Shown piece after piece: positions 42,001 through 48,272 of a stretch of DNA of 64,000 nucleotides (position 1 is the first letter of the stretch; every line of letters starts with the position of its first letter). The translations under genes and the position numbers were made by a program. The DNA comes from Pseudacidovorax intermedius (GTDB lineage: Bacteria > Pseudomonadota > Gammaproteobacteria > Burkholderiales > Burkholderiaceae_C), in the NCBI RefSeq assembly GCF_001476815.1, contig NZ_LDSL01000009.1, positions 25,336 to 89,335 of the forward strand, read 5' to 3'. The notes below the pieces were generated by a model. That model made no database searches. It was not told the origin of the DNA and worked only from the letters and a program-made list of their open reading frames with translations.

Positions 42001-43532
42001 CGACGGGCGTCAACAAGGTCTACGACGGCAGCACCGCGGCGACGGCCGACCTGGCCAGCAACGGCATCGTGGCCGGTGACGTGGTGAGCTTCAACGGCAC
42101 CGCGACGCTCGCCGACAAGAACGTGGGCACCGGCAAGACGGTCAGCGTGGCGGGCATCACCGCCAGCGGTGCCGATGCCGGCAACTACGCCATCAACACC
42201 ACGGCCAGCACCACGGCCGACGTGGCCGCCAAGGCCATCACCGTCGCGGCCACCGGCGTGGGCAAGGTCTACGACGGCAGCACCGCGGCGACGGCCGACC
42301 TGGCCAGCAACGGCGTCGTGGCGGGTGACGTGGTGAGCTTCACCGGCACCGCCACCCTGGCCGACAAGAACGTCGGCACCGGCAAGACGGTCAGCGTCGC
42401 CGGCATCCGCGCCAGCGGCGCCGACGCGGGCAACTACGCCATCAACACCACGGCGGCCACCACGGCGGATGTCACGGCCAAGTCCATCACCGTGGCCGCC
42501 ACCGGCGTGAACAAGGTGTACGACGGCAGCACGGACGCCAGCGTGGCCCTGGCCAGCGGCGGCGTGGTGGCCGGCGACAGCCTGAGCTTCAGCGGCACGG
42601 CGCGCTTCGCCGACAAGAACGCCGCCGCCGGCAAGGCCGTGAGCGTGACGGGCATCGCGGCCAGCGGTGCGGACGCCGGCAACTACAGGCTGAGCAGCAC
42701 CACCGCCACGACGAGCGCCGACGTGGCCGCCAAGACCATCGCCGTGGCCGCCGCGGGCGTGGACAAGGTCTACGACGGCAGCACCGCCGTGGCCGTGCGC
42801 CTGAGCCCCTCCGGCGTCGTCGCCGGCGACAGCGTGGCCGCCACCGGCAATGCCGTGCTGGCCGACCGCGATGCCGGCACCGGCAAGGCGGTGACCGTCA
42901 CGGGCATCACCCTGCTGGGCGCCGACGCGGCCAACTACCGCACGGCCGGCAATGCCACCACCACCGCCGACGTCAACCCGCGGCCGCTGCTGGTGGCCCT
43001 GCAGGGCACGGTGGCGAAGGCGCAGGACGGCGGCACCGCCGCGAGCCTGGACAGCAGCAACTACGCCATCGGCAATCTGGTGCTCGGCGACTTCATCCGC
43101 GTCGTCCAGCCCCAGGGCCGCTATGCCGATGCGTCCACGGGCACGGGCAAGGCGGTGTACGCCACGCTTTCCGCCGGCGACTACCGCGCGGACGGCACCA
43201 CCCGGCTGGCCAACTACAGGCTCTACACCGGCGAGGTGGTCGGCGCCGTCGGCACCGTGCAGGACGCGACCACCACGACGCCGAGCTATGCGTCGGCCGT
43301 CAATTCGGCCTACACCGCGGCCAGCGTGCCGACGCCCGGTATCGAAAGCCAGGTGAGCCAGGGCAGCGACGAAGGCGGCAACCGCCAGGGCACCGCCCAG
43401 GCCCGCCAGGCCACCGTCGTCAGCACCAACACGGCGGAGAACCTGCTGCAGCGCCGCACCTTCAGCGTGGCGGACGGCGGCATCCGCCTGCCCGCCGGCG
43501 TGCGCGGTTCCGACCGCGACGCGCCGCAGTGA
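30057..43532 (+). CDS. giant filamentous-haemagglutinin-like TpsA exoprotein with YDG repeat array
   Basis: The 4491-residue secreted protein opens with an extended signal peptide region (SIHRHASLNRAFSLVWSDK...) cleaved near SASA-AD (about residue 57). A two-partner-secretion haemagglutination domain follows with the NPNGILFGKG motif. Residues about 180-1700 are Gly/Ser/Thr/Asn-rich and should form a beta-helix. An MBG-type domain (about 1709-1800) and two diverged YDG units (1801-1974) precede 28 near-identical YDG units (1975-4307). A short tail without anchor, toxin or VENN motif ends the protein. It should be exported by the TpsB protein encoded 40 bp downstream and act in adhesion or biofilm. 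ATG 30057 is chosen over upstream TTG 30036 because it starts the signal region. Confidence 0.9.
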   Translation: MSIHRHASLNRAFSLVWSDKFQAWVPAPERTRARGKRGATTLAATVLATLIGSASAADPGLPSGGQVTTGSASIQQSGAVMTIRQDTQAAAIDWQRFSIGAGNTVHFVQPSSAAVALNRVLGQDPTQIYGTLQANGQVFLVNPNGILFGKGAQVSTAGLLATTRDISTTDFANGKFSFSGNGTGTVVNEGSLRAAQGGYVALIGAQVINSGSIQAPGGDVRLAAADAVSVRLNGAGLAGFSVDRGTLNALVANHGLIQAPGGRVALTADAADAVARAVVNHTGIIEAQGVDSSNGVVELRGDARTGEVNVSGRVDVSSAGGQGGAVAVSGHAVHLQAGAAVDASGATGGGKVRIGGGWQGQDADIANASTVTMAPGASIDVSARQQGSGGTAVLWSQDYTAFGGSIAARGGAGGGDGGKVETSSKDVLQAVGSVDTTAPAGKGGAWLLDPRNVTIASSGASGTAYSANYVPAADSVILASSINASLNAGTSVTITTGTTGTSAGDITVAAPITVNNTASYVGPTLTLQAANNINVNAAIANTTDSAYYGNRLNVVLTPGATGNVNFGATGSITTRGGNVYVGALSGTGGSETVTAQGNNLTMAAGSFIQTNGGMLDARVNGTISLAAGSLRSSGSYSPYYTTTPTAFSQRGIAINLAAGTITSTNTDPTVADIRTQVSTTLQAGTIGSSANPIKIGTDTAGDAYQTLTVNNTTGSSYVSQMGSNQVFSTVAVNVSSQANSTQDIRLMGDFGGTGHDGTGHLLLRNDANGVLAVATDDVNTVGAGGRATSVELSAPSMSFADNAVKTGDGYFSASGTTLASAAAGNGVADILSGDIRLNARDVGTQARPLELATTMGYTDSSLMVTNSGGSTFLKIVDDSFNYVKLMNVKDVGTHHILYAGGDRIVYASDGNNVVLPTISGGPTDGSTFFATNGIDTTRTTSKPRYLEMTASSGGFVLGDNAVNLGAGSFSLVIPIYNATGIIAAANSYNASAPVAQITAGDVSFSVQNYPTPAASTIGAGGKDIQIAQGAGTGNNTLSVGTQQGNVAIHELSQNHFKTISLSLGSASAAQNVAIDLAGPDDINFSDSGSLVSVDATKVNVAANNRNFSLTAGQRSIQTDGNSLGTGSYTLSAGGSASPSSLLKLNGDIRTIGGDITLYGYAGVDLLKSVLVDSNVGRTGIGGTIYLYGDYSNATSSVSSSGGSYSLTVDSSSTAAQGGYIYAPSNVDNRAGNYLSGLSFNATGATTASDNTVSLASRSSGASSILLKGDFSSAGNTYLGNGNGVTIDTEQGNTASAGNISFSGASLRSGTSYSTGQTYFNASTNFLTGNGGNVSLLAQNSASNPLSLASLLVDTRSPNGTSGDISLSAVSTSANYGGTGSQSYYGRNITLYGDLYADARSISLNGDVRLTRSVRMNTIGSLGSGAGGVTLGAVSATTTGAGLTITTGVGNASGAVVLNGGAGMAGGYYLDSLSINTRGSIASGISLNAAVATEGSQTYAAGALTATGGLSTNGGDIDLSGMAGNMQTRGSTYTITTDRAGGTNAAGRLLLGNIALNANSAGAVALTIDTTADGGGANAALTLNGVGGTTSYGAINVAAGSVTLNGAMRASSNAITVEARGSAADLTIASTGSVTTTTAGNVVLAAGRNFINNKGSTGISAAGRYFVYSTDPAASTEGMTGYSKHYNQAYVAGATPSYAGSGNWFLYSVAPVISVTPSTTTMVYGSAEPATTLGASNYSGMIDGDTLSSFTGSQSFTLAPAGTLSSAGFRQVGSYAYTLNGTLTDSLGYQYAPFAQSLTVTPRALNVSGISANNKTYDGSAAATLSGTATATALAGDLVAISGTGTGAFANANAGVNKAVAVSGYTATGTDAGNYQLVQPSGLTATITPRTLTVTGSGIATKTYDGNATATVNVGTVTGFVGSEMVVVSASGNFADKNVGTAKAVSASYSLADGNNGGRAANYVLAGQSLSGDITAKTITVAATGVNKVYDGTTAATATLGSSGVVGGDVVNFSGTASLADKNVGTGKTVSVVGIGASGADAGNYQLAGTTASGTLDVTAKTITVAATGVNKVYDGTTAATANLASSGVVNGDVVNFSGTASFGNKNVGSAKTVSVAGIGASGADAANYVLSATTATTAANVTAKAITVDATGVNKTYDGTTAASATLASSGVIAGDTVNFGGTASFANKNAGTAKAVNVAGISASGTDAGNYTLTATTAATTADIAAKAITVAATGVNKVYDGTTNASASLASSGVVSGDAVSFTGTATLADKNVGTGKAVSVAGISASGVDAGNYAINTTASTTANVTAKAITVAATGVNKVYDGTTSASANLASSGVVSGDVVNFSGTATLANKNVGTGKAVSVAGIAASGADAGNYSINTTASTTANVTAKAITVAATGVNKVYDGSTAATANLASSGVVSGDVVNFSGTATLADKNVGTGKTVSVAGIAASGTDAANYSINTTAGTTANVTAKTITVAAAGVNKVYDGTTAASASLSSSGVVNGDVVNFSGTASFADKNVGTAKAVTVAGIGASGTDAGNYLLSGTTATTAANVTAKAITVAAAGTNKVYDGTTAAAATLSSSGVVAGDTVNFGGTASFANKNVGTGKAVSVAGISASGADAANYALTGTTASTTADVTAKAITVAATGVNKVYDGSTSASANLASSGVVSGDAVNFTGTATLADKNVGTGKAVSVAGIAASGADAGNYSINTTASTTANVTAKAITVAATGVNKVYDGTTAASANLASSGVVAGDVVNFSGTATLANKNVGTGKAVSVAGIAASGTDAGNYSINTTASTTANVTAKAITVAATGVNKVYDGTTAAGANLASSGVVSGDVVSFTGTATLADKNVGTGKTVSVAGIAASGTDAGNYSINTTASTTADVTAKAITVAATGVNKVYDGTTAASANLASSGVVAGDVVSFTGTATLADKNVGTGKTVSVAGISASGIDAGNYAINTTASTTANVTAKAITVAAAGVNKVYDGTTAANATLSSSGVLAGDTVNFGGNATFANKNAGTGKTVSVAGISASGSDAANYALTATTATTTADIATKAITVAATGVNKVYDGSTAATANLASNGVVSGDVVNFTGTATLADKNVGTGKAVSVAGISASGTDAANYAINTTASTTADVTAKAITVAATGVNKVYDGATSATANLASNGIVAGDLVNFTGTATLADKNVGTGKTVSVAGISASGTDAANYAINTTASTTANVTAKAITVAATGVNKVYDGSTAAAANLASSGVVSGDVVNFTGTATLADKNVGAGKAVSVAGISASGVDAGNYAINTTASTTANVTAKAITVAATGVNKVYDGTTAASANLASSGVVSGDAVSFTGTATLADKNVGTGKTVSVAGISASGVDAGNYAINTTASTTANVTAKAITVAAAGVNKVYDGSTAANATLSSSGVLAGDTVNFGGTATFANKNVGTGKAVSVVGIGASGADAGNYVLTGTTASTTADVAAKAIAVAATGVNKVYDGSTAASANLASNGVVAGDVVNFNGTATLADKNVGTGKAVSVAGITASGTDAGNYTINTTATTSADVAAKAITVAAAGVNKVYDGSTSATANLASNGVVAGDAVSFSGTATLADKNVGTGKTVSVAGINASGTDAGNYTFNTTASTTADVTAKAITVAATGVNKVYDGATAATTNLTSSGVVAGDTVSFTGTATLVDKNVGTGKTVSVAGIRASGADAGNYAINTTASTTADVTAKSITVAATGVNKVYDGSTSATANLASNGIVAGDGVSFTGTATLADKNVGTGKTVSVAGIRASGTDAGNYAINTTASTTADVTAKAITVAATGVNKVYDGATSATANLASNGIVAGDVVNFTGTATLADKNVGTGKTVSVAGITASGSDAGNYAINTSATTKADVLAKSITVAATGVGKVYDGTAAASANLASSGVVAGDSVSFTGNASFADKNAGLGKAIGVTGIAAAGADARNYVLAATTAATTADIAAKAITVAATGVNKVYDGSTAATADLASNGIVAGDVVSFNGTATLADKNVGTGKTVSVAGITASGADAGNYAINTTASTTADVAAKAITVAATGVGKVYDGSTAATADLASNGVVAGDVVSFTGTATLADKNVGTGKTVSVAGIRASGADAGNYAINTTAATTADVTAKSITVAATGVNKVYDGSTDASVALASGGVVAGDSLSFSGTARFADKNAAAGKAVSVTGIAASGADAGNYRLSSTTATTSADVAAKTIAVAAAGVDKVYDGSTAVAVRLSPSGVVAGDSVAATGNAVLADRDAGTGKAVTVTGITLLGADAANYRTAGNATTTADVNPRPLLVALQGTVAKAQDGGTAASLDSSNYAIGNLVLGDFIRVVQPQGRYADASTGTGKAVYATLSAGDYRADGTTRLANYRLYTGEVVGAVGTVQDATTTTPSYASAVNSAYTAASVPTPGIESQVSQGSDEGGNRQGTAQARQATVVSTNTAENLLQRRTFSVADGGIRLPAGVRGSDRDAPQ
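35979..42977 (+). repeat. 28 tandem YDG-domain coding repeats (249/252 bp)
   Basis: The array is exactly 6999 bases, that is 2333 codons: 19 units of 83 and 9 units of 84 residues. Each begins AK(A/T/S)ITVAATGVNKVYDG and contains a GDxVxF step, ADKNVGTGK and a final DAGNY. The 84-residue type (ending like LTATTAATTADIA) occupies positions 1, 2, 3, 7, 8, 13, 18, 24 and 27. The others end NTTASTTA(N/D)VT. DNA identity between units is high, so copy number may vary and assembly across it is fragile. Confidence 0.92.
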
Positions 43533-43572
43533 GCCCCCGCCCCCTTCCACGGATTTCCCGACTGTCTTCGCC

Positions 43573-45270
43573 ATGAGCCATTCCTTCAGCGCCGCCCCCA
43601 GCGCCACCCTTTCGCGTGTCGGCCGCGCCGTCCTCGTCACCCTCGCGGCCGCGGCCGCCCTGCCCGCTCTGGCACAGCCCGTGGCGCCGCCAGATGCGGG
43701 CCAGGTGCTGCGCGAGTTGCGCCCGCCCATCGACGTGCCGCCGCGCGGCAGTGCCACCCTCACGGTGCCGGCCGACACGGACACCAGCGCCGACATCGGT
43801 CAGCGCTTCCTGGTCCGCCAGATCCGCGTGGACGGCGTGCGCGAGCTGAACGCGGCCGAGGTGCATGCCCTGGTGGCGCCGCTGGAAGGCACCCAGGCCA
43901 GCCTGGGCGCCCTGCGCCAGGGCGCCCAGCGCATCACCCAGTTCTACCGCCAGCACGGCTACATCGTGGCCCGCGCCTTCGTGCCGGCCCAGCAGGTGGC
44001 CGACGGCGTGGTCACCATCACCGTGCTCGAGAGCGAACTCACCGCCTTCAGCTTCGACAACCGCAGCCAGGTGCGCACCGACGTGCTGGCCGGCTTCGTC
44101 GAGGCCCAGGGCCTGGTCGGCAAGCCCATCGTGGCCGACGCCATGGACCGCACCCTGCTGTTGCTGTCGGACCTGCCTGGCGTGGGCAACGTCAGCGGCA
44201 ACCTCAAGCCCGGCGCGCGCGTGGGCACGTCGGACCTGGTGGTCGAGGCCGAGCCCGGCAAGCGGGTCGATGGCGACCTTTCGCTCGACAACCACGGCAA
44301 CCGCTACACCGGCCAGAACCGCGCCAATGCGCGCGTGACCTTCAACAGCCTGACCGGCATCGGCGACCGGCTGGACCTGCGGGGCACCGCCTCCGACCAG
44401 GACCTGCTGTCCGGCCGCATCGCCTACGACCTGCCGCTGGGCCGCAACGGCCTGCGCGGCGGCGTGGCGCTGAGCACCACCCGCTACGAGCTGGGCCGCG
44501 AATTCGCCAACCTGGATGCGAGCGGCACGGCCAACACCGCCAGCGCCTACGCCAGCTGGCCGCTGCTGCGCGGGCTGAACCAGAACGTGTGGCTGGCCGG
44601 CTCGGTCGAGGCGCGCAACCTGCGCGACCGCGTGGGCCTGACGTCCTCGCAGACCGACAAGAAGGCCCGGGTCGGCACGCTGGAAGCCTACGGCGACCTG
44701 GCCGACGCCCTGGGCGGTGGCGGCTACAGCACCTGGCGCGTGGCCGCCACGGCCGGCCGCCTCGACATCGACACGCCCGCGGCCGCCGCCTTCGACGCCG
44801 CCGGGCCGCGTGCCGCCGGCGGCTATTCCAAGCTGCAGCTCGGCGCCAGCCGGCTGCAGGCCCTGCCGGCCGGTTTCACCTTCGCCGTGCAGGCTTCGGG
44901 CCAGATGGCACGCAAGAACCTGGACTCGTCCGAAAAGTTCGTCGTCGGCGGCGCCTACGGCGTGCGTGCCTATCCGCAGGGCGAAGGCGTGGGCGACGAC
45001 GGCTGGCTGCTCAACCTGGAACTACGCCACGACGTGGTGCCCGGCGTGCAGGCGATGGTGTTCTACGACGCGGGCGGCGCCCGCTTCAGCCACGACCCCT
45101 ACGCGGCCGGCCGCAACCACCAGACGCTGCGCGGCTACGGCGTGGGCCTGCAGGGCCAGTGGAAGGACTTCTATGCCCGCACCAGCATCGCCTGGCGCGA
45201 AGGCGATGCGCCGCTGACCGCCCCCGACCGCCGTCCGCGCCTCTGGCTGGCCGGCGGCTGGCGCTTCTGA
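43573..45270 (+). CDS. TpsB outer-membrane transporter (ShlB/FhaC/HecB family)
   Basis: The 565-residue protein has a signal peptide ending near ALAQPV. A POTRA region follows (LVRQIRVDGVRELNAAEV, then ITQFYRQHGYIVARAFVPAQ) and a 16-strand-type beta-barrel. The conserved L6-loop motif is VRAYP, where the family usually has VRGY. The chain ends in WRF, with the C-terminal aromatic residue used by the BAM machinery. It exports the giant TpsA protein encoded 40 bp upstream through the outer membrane. The pair is a typical type Vb secretion system and should be co-transcribed. Confidence 0.92.
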   Translation: MSHSFSAAPSATLSRVGRAVLVTLAAAAALPALAQPVAPPDAGQVLRELRPPIDVPPRGSATLTVPADTDTSADIGQRFLVRQIRVDGVRELNAAEVHALVAPLEGTQASLGALRQGAQRITQFYRQHGYIVARAFVPAQQVADGVVTITVLESELTAFSFDNRSQVRTDVLAGFVEAQGLVGKPIVADAMDRTLLLLSDLPGVGNVSGNLKPGARVGTSDLVVEAEPGKRVDGDLSLDNHGNRYTGQNRANARVTFNSLTGIGDRLDLRGTASDQDLLSGRIAYDLPLGRNGLRGGVALSTTRYELGREFANLDASGTANTASAYASWPLLRGLNQNVWLAGSVEARNLRDRVGLTSSQTDKKARVGTLEAYGDLADALGGGGYSTWRVAATAGRLDIDTPAAAAFDAAGPRAAGGYSKLQLGASRLQALPAGFTFAVQASGQMARKNLDSSEKFVVGGAYGVRAYPQGEGVGDDGWLLNLELRHDVVPGVQAMVFYDAGGARFSHDPYAAGRNHQTLRGYGVGLQGQWKDFYARTSIAWREGDAPLTAPDRRPRLWLAGGWRF

Positions 45271-45277
45271 GGGCCCC

Positions 45278-45295
45278 GGCGCGCGACGCCGCGCC
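45278..45295 (+). terminator. weak candidate terminator hairpin after TpsB
   Basis: GGCGCG (45278-45283) pairs with CGCGCC (45290-45295) seven bases after the TpsB stop. No T-run follows, so it would need Rho or act only as a 3' stabiliser. Confidence 0.25.
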
Positions 45296-45366
45296 GTGGC
45301 GGCGCAGGCATGTGTCATGCCGGTGCCCTACAGTGCCGCGCACCCTCGTCACATGACCGCGCCACC

Positions 45367-46311
45367 ATGTCTGCCCTGCCCCTCCGCCTGCCGTCCCACC
45401 TCGCCCTCGTGGCGCTGGCCGCCGCGCTCGCCGCACTTCCCGCGCATGCGCGGCTGCGGGAGTCGCAGATGGACGTGCCGGTCGAAGTGGTCGACGCCTA
45501 CGGCAAGGCCGTTGCCCAGCCCATCCGCGTCACCGTGTGGTCCGACGACGCCAACCCGACGCCGGCGCCCGTGCTGGTGCTCGGCCACGGCCGCTCCGCC
45601 CATGCCGACCAGCGCGCGGGCCTGGGGCGGGTGCGTCTTTCGGAGGCGTCGGCCTTTTTCGTGCGACGTGGCTTCATCGTGGCGGTGCCCACGCGCATCG
45701 GCTACGGCGTGAGCGGCGGGGAGGACGTGGAGGACAGCGGCACCTGCCAGGACAAGAACTACCCGCCCGGCTACAGCGCGGCGGCCCGGCAGACGCTGCA
45801 GGTGCTCGATGCCGTGCGCGCCCGGCCCGATGCCGCCAAGGACCGGGCCGTGGTGATGGGCCAGTCCTACGGCGGCACCACCGCCATCGCCGTGGGCGCG
45901 CTGCAGCCCGCCGGGGTGCAGGCGGTGATCAACTTCGCTGGCGGCGGTGGCGGCAACCCGCAGACCCAGCCGGGCCGGCCCTGCGCGCCGCAGCGGCTGG
46001 AACGGCTGTTCGCCCACTACGGCGCCACGCTGCGCATGCCCTCGCTCTGGCTCTACACCGAGAACGACCGGTACTTCGGCGCCACCTATCCGCAGGCCTG
46101 GTTCGCCGCCTTTCGCGCCGCCGGAGGCACCGGCGAGTTCACCCGGTTTCCGCCGCAGGGCGAGGACGGGCACCTGACCTTCTCCCGCGCCCCGCAGATC
46201 TGGCAGCCGCGCGTGGCGGCGTTTCTGGAGCAGCACGGATTTCCTGCACCAGCGTCCGCCACCCCCGCGCCTGACGCGGCCGAACCCCGGCCGGTCGGCG
46301 AAGACCGCTGA
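45367..46311 (+). CDS. secreted alpha/beta-hydrolase (dienelactone-hydrolase-like)
   Basis: The 314-residue product has a signal peptide (LALVALAAALAALPAHA, cleavage near residue 28). An alpha/beta-hydrolase core follows: VLVLGHGRS oxyanion region, nucleophile S167 in GQSYGG, a likely acid in LYTENDRYFG and a histidine in GEDGHLTF. Two cysteines (C127 and one in RPCAPQ) could form a periplasmic disulfide. It presumably hydrolyses an ester or lactone in the periplasm. The start at 45367 is chosen because it gives the signal peptide directly. No operon partner is evident. Confidence 0.82.
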   Translation: MSALPLRLPSHLALVALAAALAALPAHARLRESQMDVPVEVVDAYGKAVAQPIRVTVWSDDANPTPAPVLVLGHGRSAHADQRAGLGRVRLSEASAFFVRRGFIVAVPTRIGYGVSGGEDVEDSGTCQDKNYPPGYSAAARQTLQVLDAVRARPDAAKDRAVVMGQSYGGTTAIAVGALQPAGVQAVINFAGGGGGNPQTQPGRPCAPQRLERLFAHYGATLRMPSLWLYTENDRYFGATYPQAWFAAFRAAGGTGEFTRFPPQGEDGHLTFSRAPQIWQPRVAAFLEQHGFPAPASATPAPDAAEPRPVGEDR

Positions 46312-46455
46312 ACCTGCCGCAGCCGGCCCGCGCGTGGGACAACGCCGCCTGGGGCAGGGTCCCCGGTCCTACCCGCCTTGGGCGCGATGGCGCCAGTCCG
46401 CCCCGGTCTCGGGCCCGCATGCTCAGCGGCGATGAAAGATTTCCGCGAGACCGTG

Positions 46456-47064
46456 ATGCGATCCACCTCCTCTTCCAACCTTGTCGCCATTGCCGATGCC
46501 GGCGCAAGCCGCCGCCGCGCGCTCGCGACGCTGATGGCCGGCTGTGCCATGGCTGCCGCGCCGCTGCTGCATGCCCAGCCCAACAGCAAGGACCCGGACG
46601 ATGCCACCCTGCGCGGCGACATGAGCAATGGCGACCGCGTGTTCATGCGCTCCGCGGGCGGCCTGCTCGCCCGCGACCGGCAGATCGGCGAACTGGGCAT
46701 GAAGCGCTTCCAAAAGCGGGAGCTGCGCGAATGGGCCGGCCAGCTCAAGAACAAGTCGGACGCCCTCTACCGCGACATCACCGACTTCGCCGAACGCCAC
46801 AAGACCAACCTGCCCCTGGACATGTCGGAAGAATCGCGGCGCATGGTCGACCGCGTGGCCGAAAGCAAAGGCGCGCAGTTCGACCGCGACATGGTGCGCA
46901 CGGTGCGCGCACTGCTGGAAGAGCAGGTGCGCATCTTCCGCAAATCGGCCGAAGACGCCGAGGACAAGCAGGTGGCGGCCCTGGCCCAGCGCGCCTCCGA
47001 CGAGCGCAGCGAACTGGTCAAGTCGCTGGACCGCATCGCGCCGCGCAACGCCGGCGGCCAATGA
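46456..47064 (+). CDS. DUF4142-like exported alpha-helical protein
   Basis: The 202-residue product (starts at 46378 or 46432 are alternatives) has a signal sequence containing S-R-R-R followed by a hydrophobic run (ALATLMAGCAMAAAPLLHA), which resembles a Tat signal. The mature part is helical and charged, with a pattern like the ferritin-like DUF4142 family: FMRSAGGLLARDRQIGELG, then NLPLDMSEESRRMVDRV, and KGAQFDRDMV later. No catalytic residues can be named. DUF4142 proteins are periplasmic and poorly understood. A strong minus-strand terminator begins in its stop codon. Confidence 0.68.
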   Translation: MRSTSSSNLVAIADAGASRRRALATLMAGCAMAAAPLLHAQPNSKDPDDATLRGDMSNGDRVFMRSAGGLLARDRQIGELGMKRFQKRELREWAGQLKNKSDALYRDITDFAERHKTNLPLDMSEESRRMVDRVAESKGAQFDRDMVRTVRALLEEQVRIFRKSAEDAEDKQVAALAQRASDERSELVKSLDRIAPRNAGGQ

Positions 47065-47095
47065 AAAAGCCCGGTCGGTCCGAGGACCGCCGGGC
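47064..47095 (-). terminator. rho-independent terminator reading on the minus strand
   Basis: GCCCGG-T-CGGTCC (47069-47081) pairs with GGACCG-CCGGGC (47084-47095), one T bulged. On the minus strand the hairpin is followed by five T residues (A-run 47064-47068 on the plus strand). No minus-strand gene ends here; the nearest ends at 48269. On the plus strand there is no T-run. Confidence 0.65.
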
Positions 47096-47160
47096 GAAGT
47101 CGCAGCAAGGGAGCTGCGAGGAGACTCTGCATATCTAGCATGAACCGGGCCAGCGCCTGC
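47064..47160 (-). ncRNA. candidate small RNA on the minus strand
   Basis: Upstream of the minus-strand terminator sits a second perfect hairpin, CGCAGC (47101-47106) with GCTGCG (47113-47118). The two hairpins in tandem ending in a U-tract are the usual shape of a trans-acting or antisense sRNA. The 5' end is unknown; a TAGATA box (complement of 47136-47141) could be a -10. It lies in the 161-bp gap between two plus-strand genes. Confidence 0.3.
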
Positions 47161-47225
47161 GCACCTACACCGCCCGCGCACGCCCGCCGACGGTCGCGCC
47201 CTGTGCCCAGGGGCAACATCGCCCG

Positions 47226-48272
47226 ATGCAAGACACCAAGGCGCACGCCGTGATGGACAGCCCGGCCCCCTCAGGCACCGAATCGGCGCCTGCGCGCCCA
47301 CACGGCGGGCACGGCCGCACCGAAAGCCGCTGGACGCGCCTGTGGCCCGTGGTCCGTCGCTGGGCGGTCCCGGTGCTGGGCCTGCTGGTGCTGGCGATGC
47401 TGATTTCGCATGCACACAAGATCGACTGGGCCGGCGCCTGGGCCGCCCTTAAGCGCTATCCCGCACTGGTGCTCGCCGAAGCCGCCATCCTGGCGCTGGG
47501 CAGTCATGCGCTGTACGGCTGCTTCGACCTGACCGGCCGGCGGCACACCGGTCATCGGTTGCCCGTGTGGCGCACATGGGCCATCGCGGTCGCCAGTTAT
47601 GGCTTCAACCTCAACCTGGGCTCGCTGGTCGGCGGCGTGGCGCTGCGCGCGCGCCTCTATGCCCGGGCGGGTCTGGACGAAACCAAGGTGGGCCAGATCA
47701 TCGCCATGAGCCTCAGCACCAACTGGCTGGGCTACGGCCTGGTCGCCGGGGCACTGTTCTCCTCCGGCATGCTGGAGTTGCCGGCCTCGGTGCCCCTGTC
47801 CAACGGTGCCCTGCAAGCCATCGGCGTCGTGCTGATGCTGCTGCCGGCCGCCTACCTGCTGGCCTGCCTGCGCTGGCACGGCAAGAACTGGACCGTGCGG
47901 GGCAAGCCGGTCCACCTGCCGACGCCGCAACTCGCCCTGGTGCAGCTGGCCTTGTCCACCGCCAACTGGAGCCTGATGGGCACGCTGATGTACCTGCTGC
48001 TGGGCGGTGCCGTGCCCTATGCGCACGTGCTGGGTGTGTTGCTCGCCGCGTCGGTCGTGGGGGTGTGCATGCCCATCCCGGCCGGGCTGGGCGTGCTCGA
48101 AGCGGTGTACCTGGCCCTGCTGTCGGGCAGCGTGCCGCAGGGCAGGCTGATGGGTGCGGTGCTGGCCTATCGCGCGCTGTACTACCTGCTGCCGCTGGCC
48201 ATCGCGCTGGGCCTGTACGCCTACCTGGAGAAGACCGCCGACGCCGCGCGGGAGGCCTCGGCGGCCGCTTAA
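47226..48272 (+). CDS. YbhN/UPF0104-family membrane protein (LPG-synthase transmembrane-like)
   Basis: The 348-residue protein has a soluble, Pro/Arg-rich N-terminus (about 45 residues) and then seven or so membrane segments with the YbhN/AglD-like pattern. Landmarks are [28 protein letters not shown], and [17 protein letters not shown] near residue 280. The family corresponds to the flippase-like half of lysylphosphatidylglycerol synthases, without the aminoacyl-transferase domain. E. coli YbhN has been linked to cardiolipin traffic. Start ATG 47226; 47253 is an alternative. The TAA stop overlaps that of the opposing gene by four bases (48269-48272). Confidence 0.8.
   Translation: MQDTKAHAVMDSPAPSGTESAPARPHGGHGRTESRWTRLWPVVRRWAVPVLGLLVLAMLISHAHKIDWAGAWAALKRYPALVLAEAAILALGSHALYGCFDLTGRRHTGHRLPVWRTWAIAVASYGFNLNLGSLVGGVALRARLYARAGLDETKVGQIIAMSLSTNWLGYGLVAGALFSSGMLELPASVPLSNGALQAIGVVLMLLPAAYLLACLRWHGKNWTVRGKPVHLPTPQLALVQLALSTANWSLMGTLMYLLLGGAVPYAHVLGVLLAASVVGVCMPIPAGLGVLEAVYLALLSGSVPQGRLMGAVLAYRALYYLLPLAIALGLYAYLEKTADAAREASAAA

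Noticed and set aside
36689..42682. A ladder of minus-strand frames of about 82 codons spaced every ~249 bp
   Set aside because: They are one frame repeated by the YDG array. Their starts and stops follow the repeat period, so they are shadows.
35979..42977. Regularly spaced repeats that could suggest CRISPR or a satellite
   Set aside because: Units are 249/252 bp, contiguous, in frame and encode a known domain; there are no short repeats with unique spacers.
29850..43796. A 4648-codon open frame on the minus strand covering the whole adhesin gene
   Set aside because: It is antisense to a clearly real TpsA gene. Its translation is a monotonous Gly/Ala/Arg/His/Asp mixture with no domain, signal or initiation site, and it exists because GC-rich repeat codons rarely give stops in that frame.
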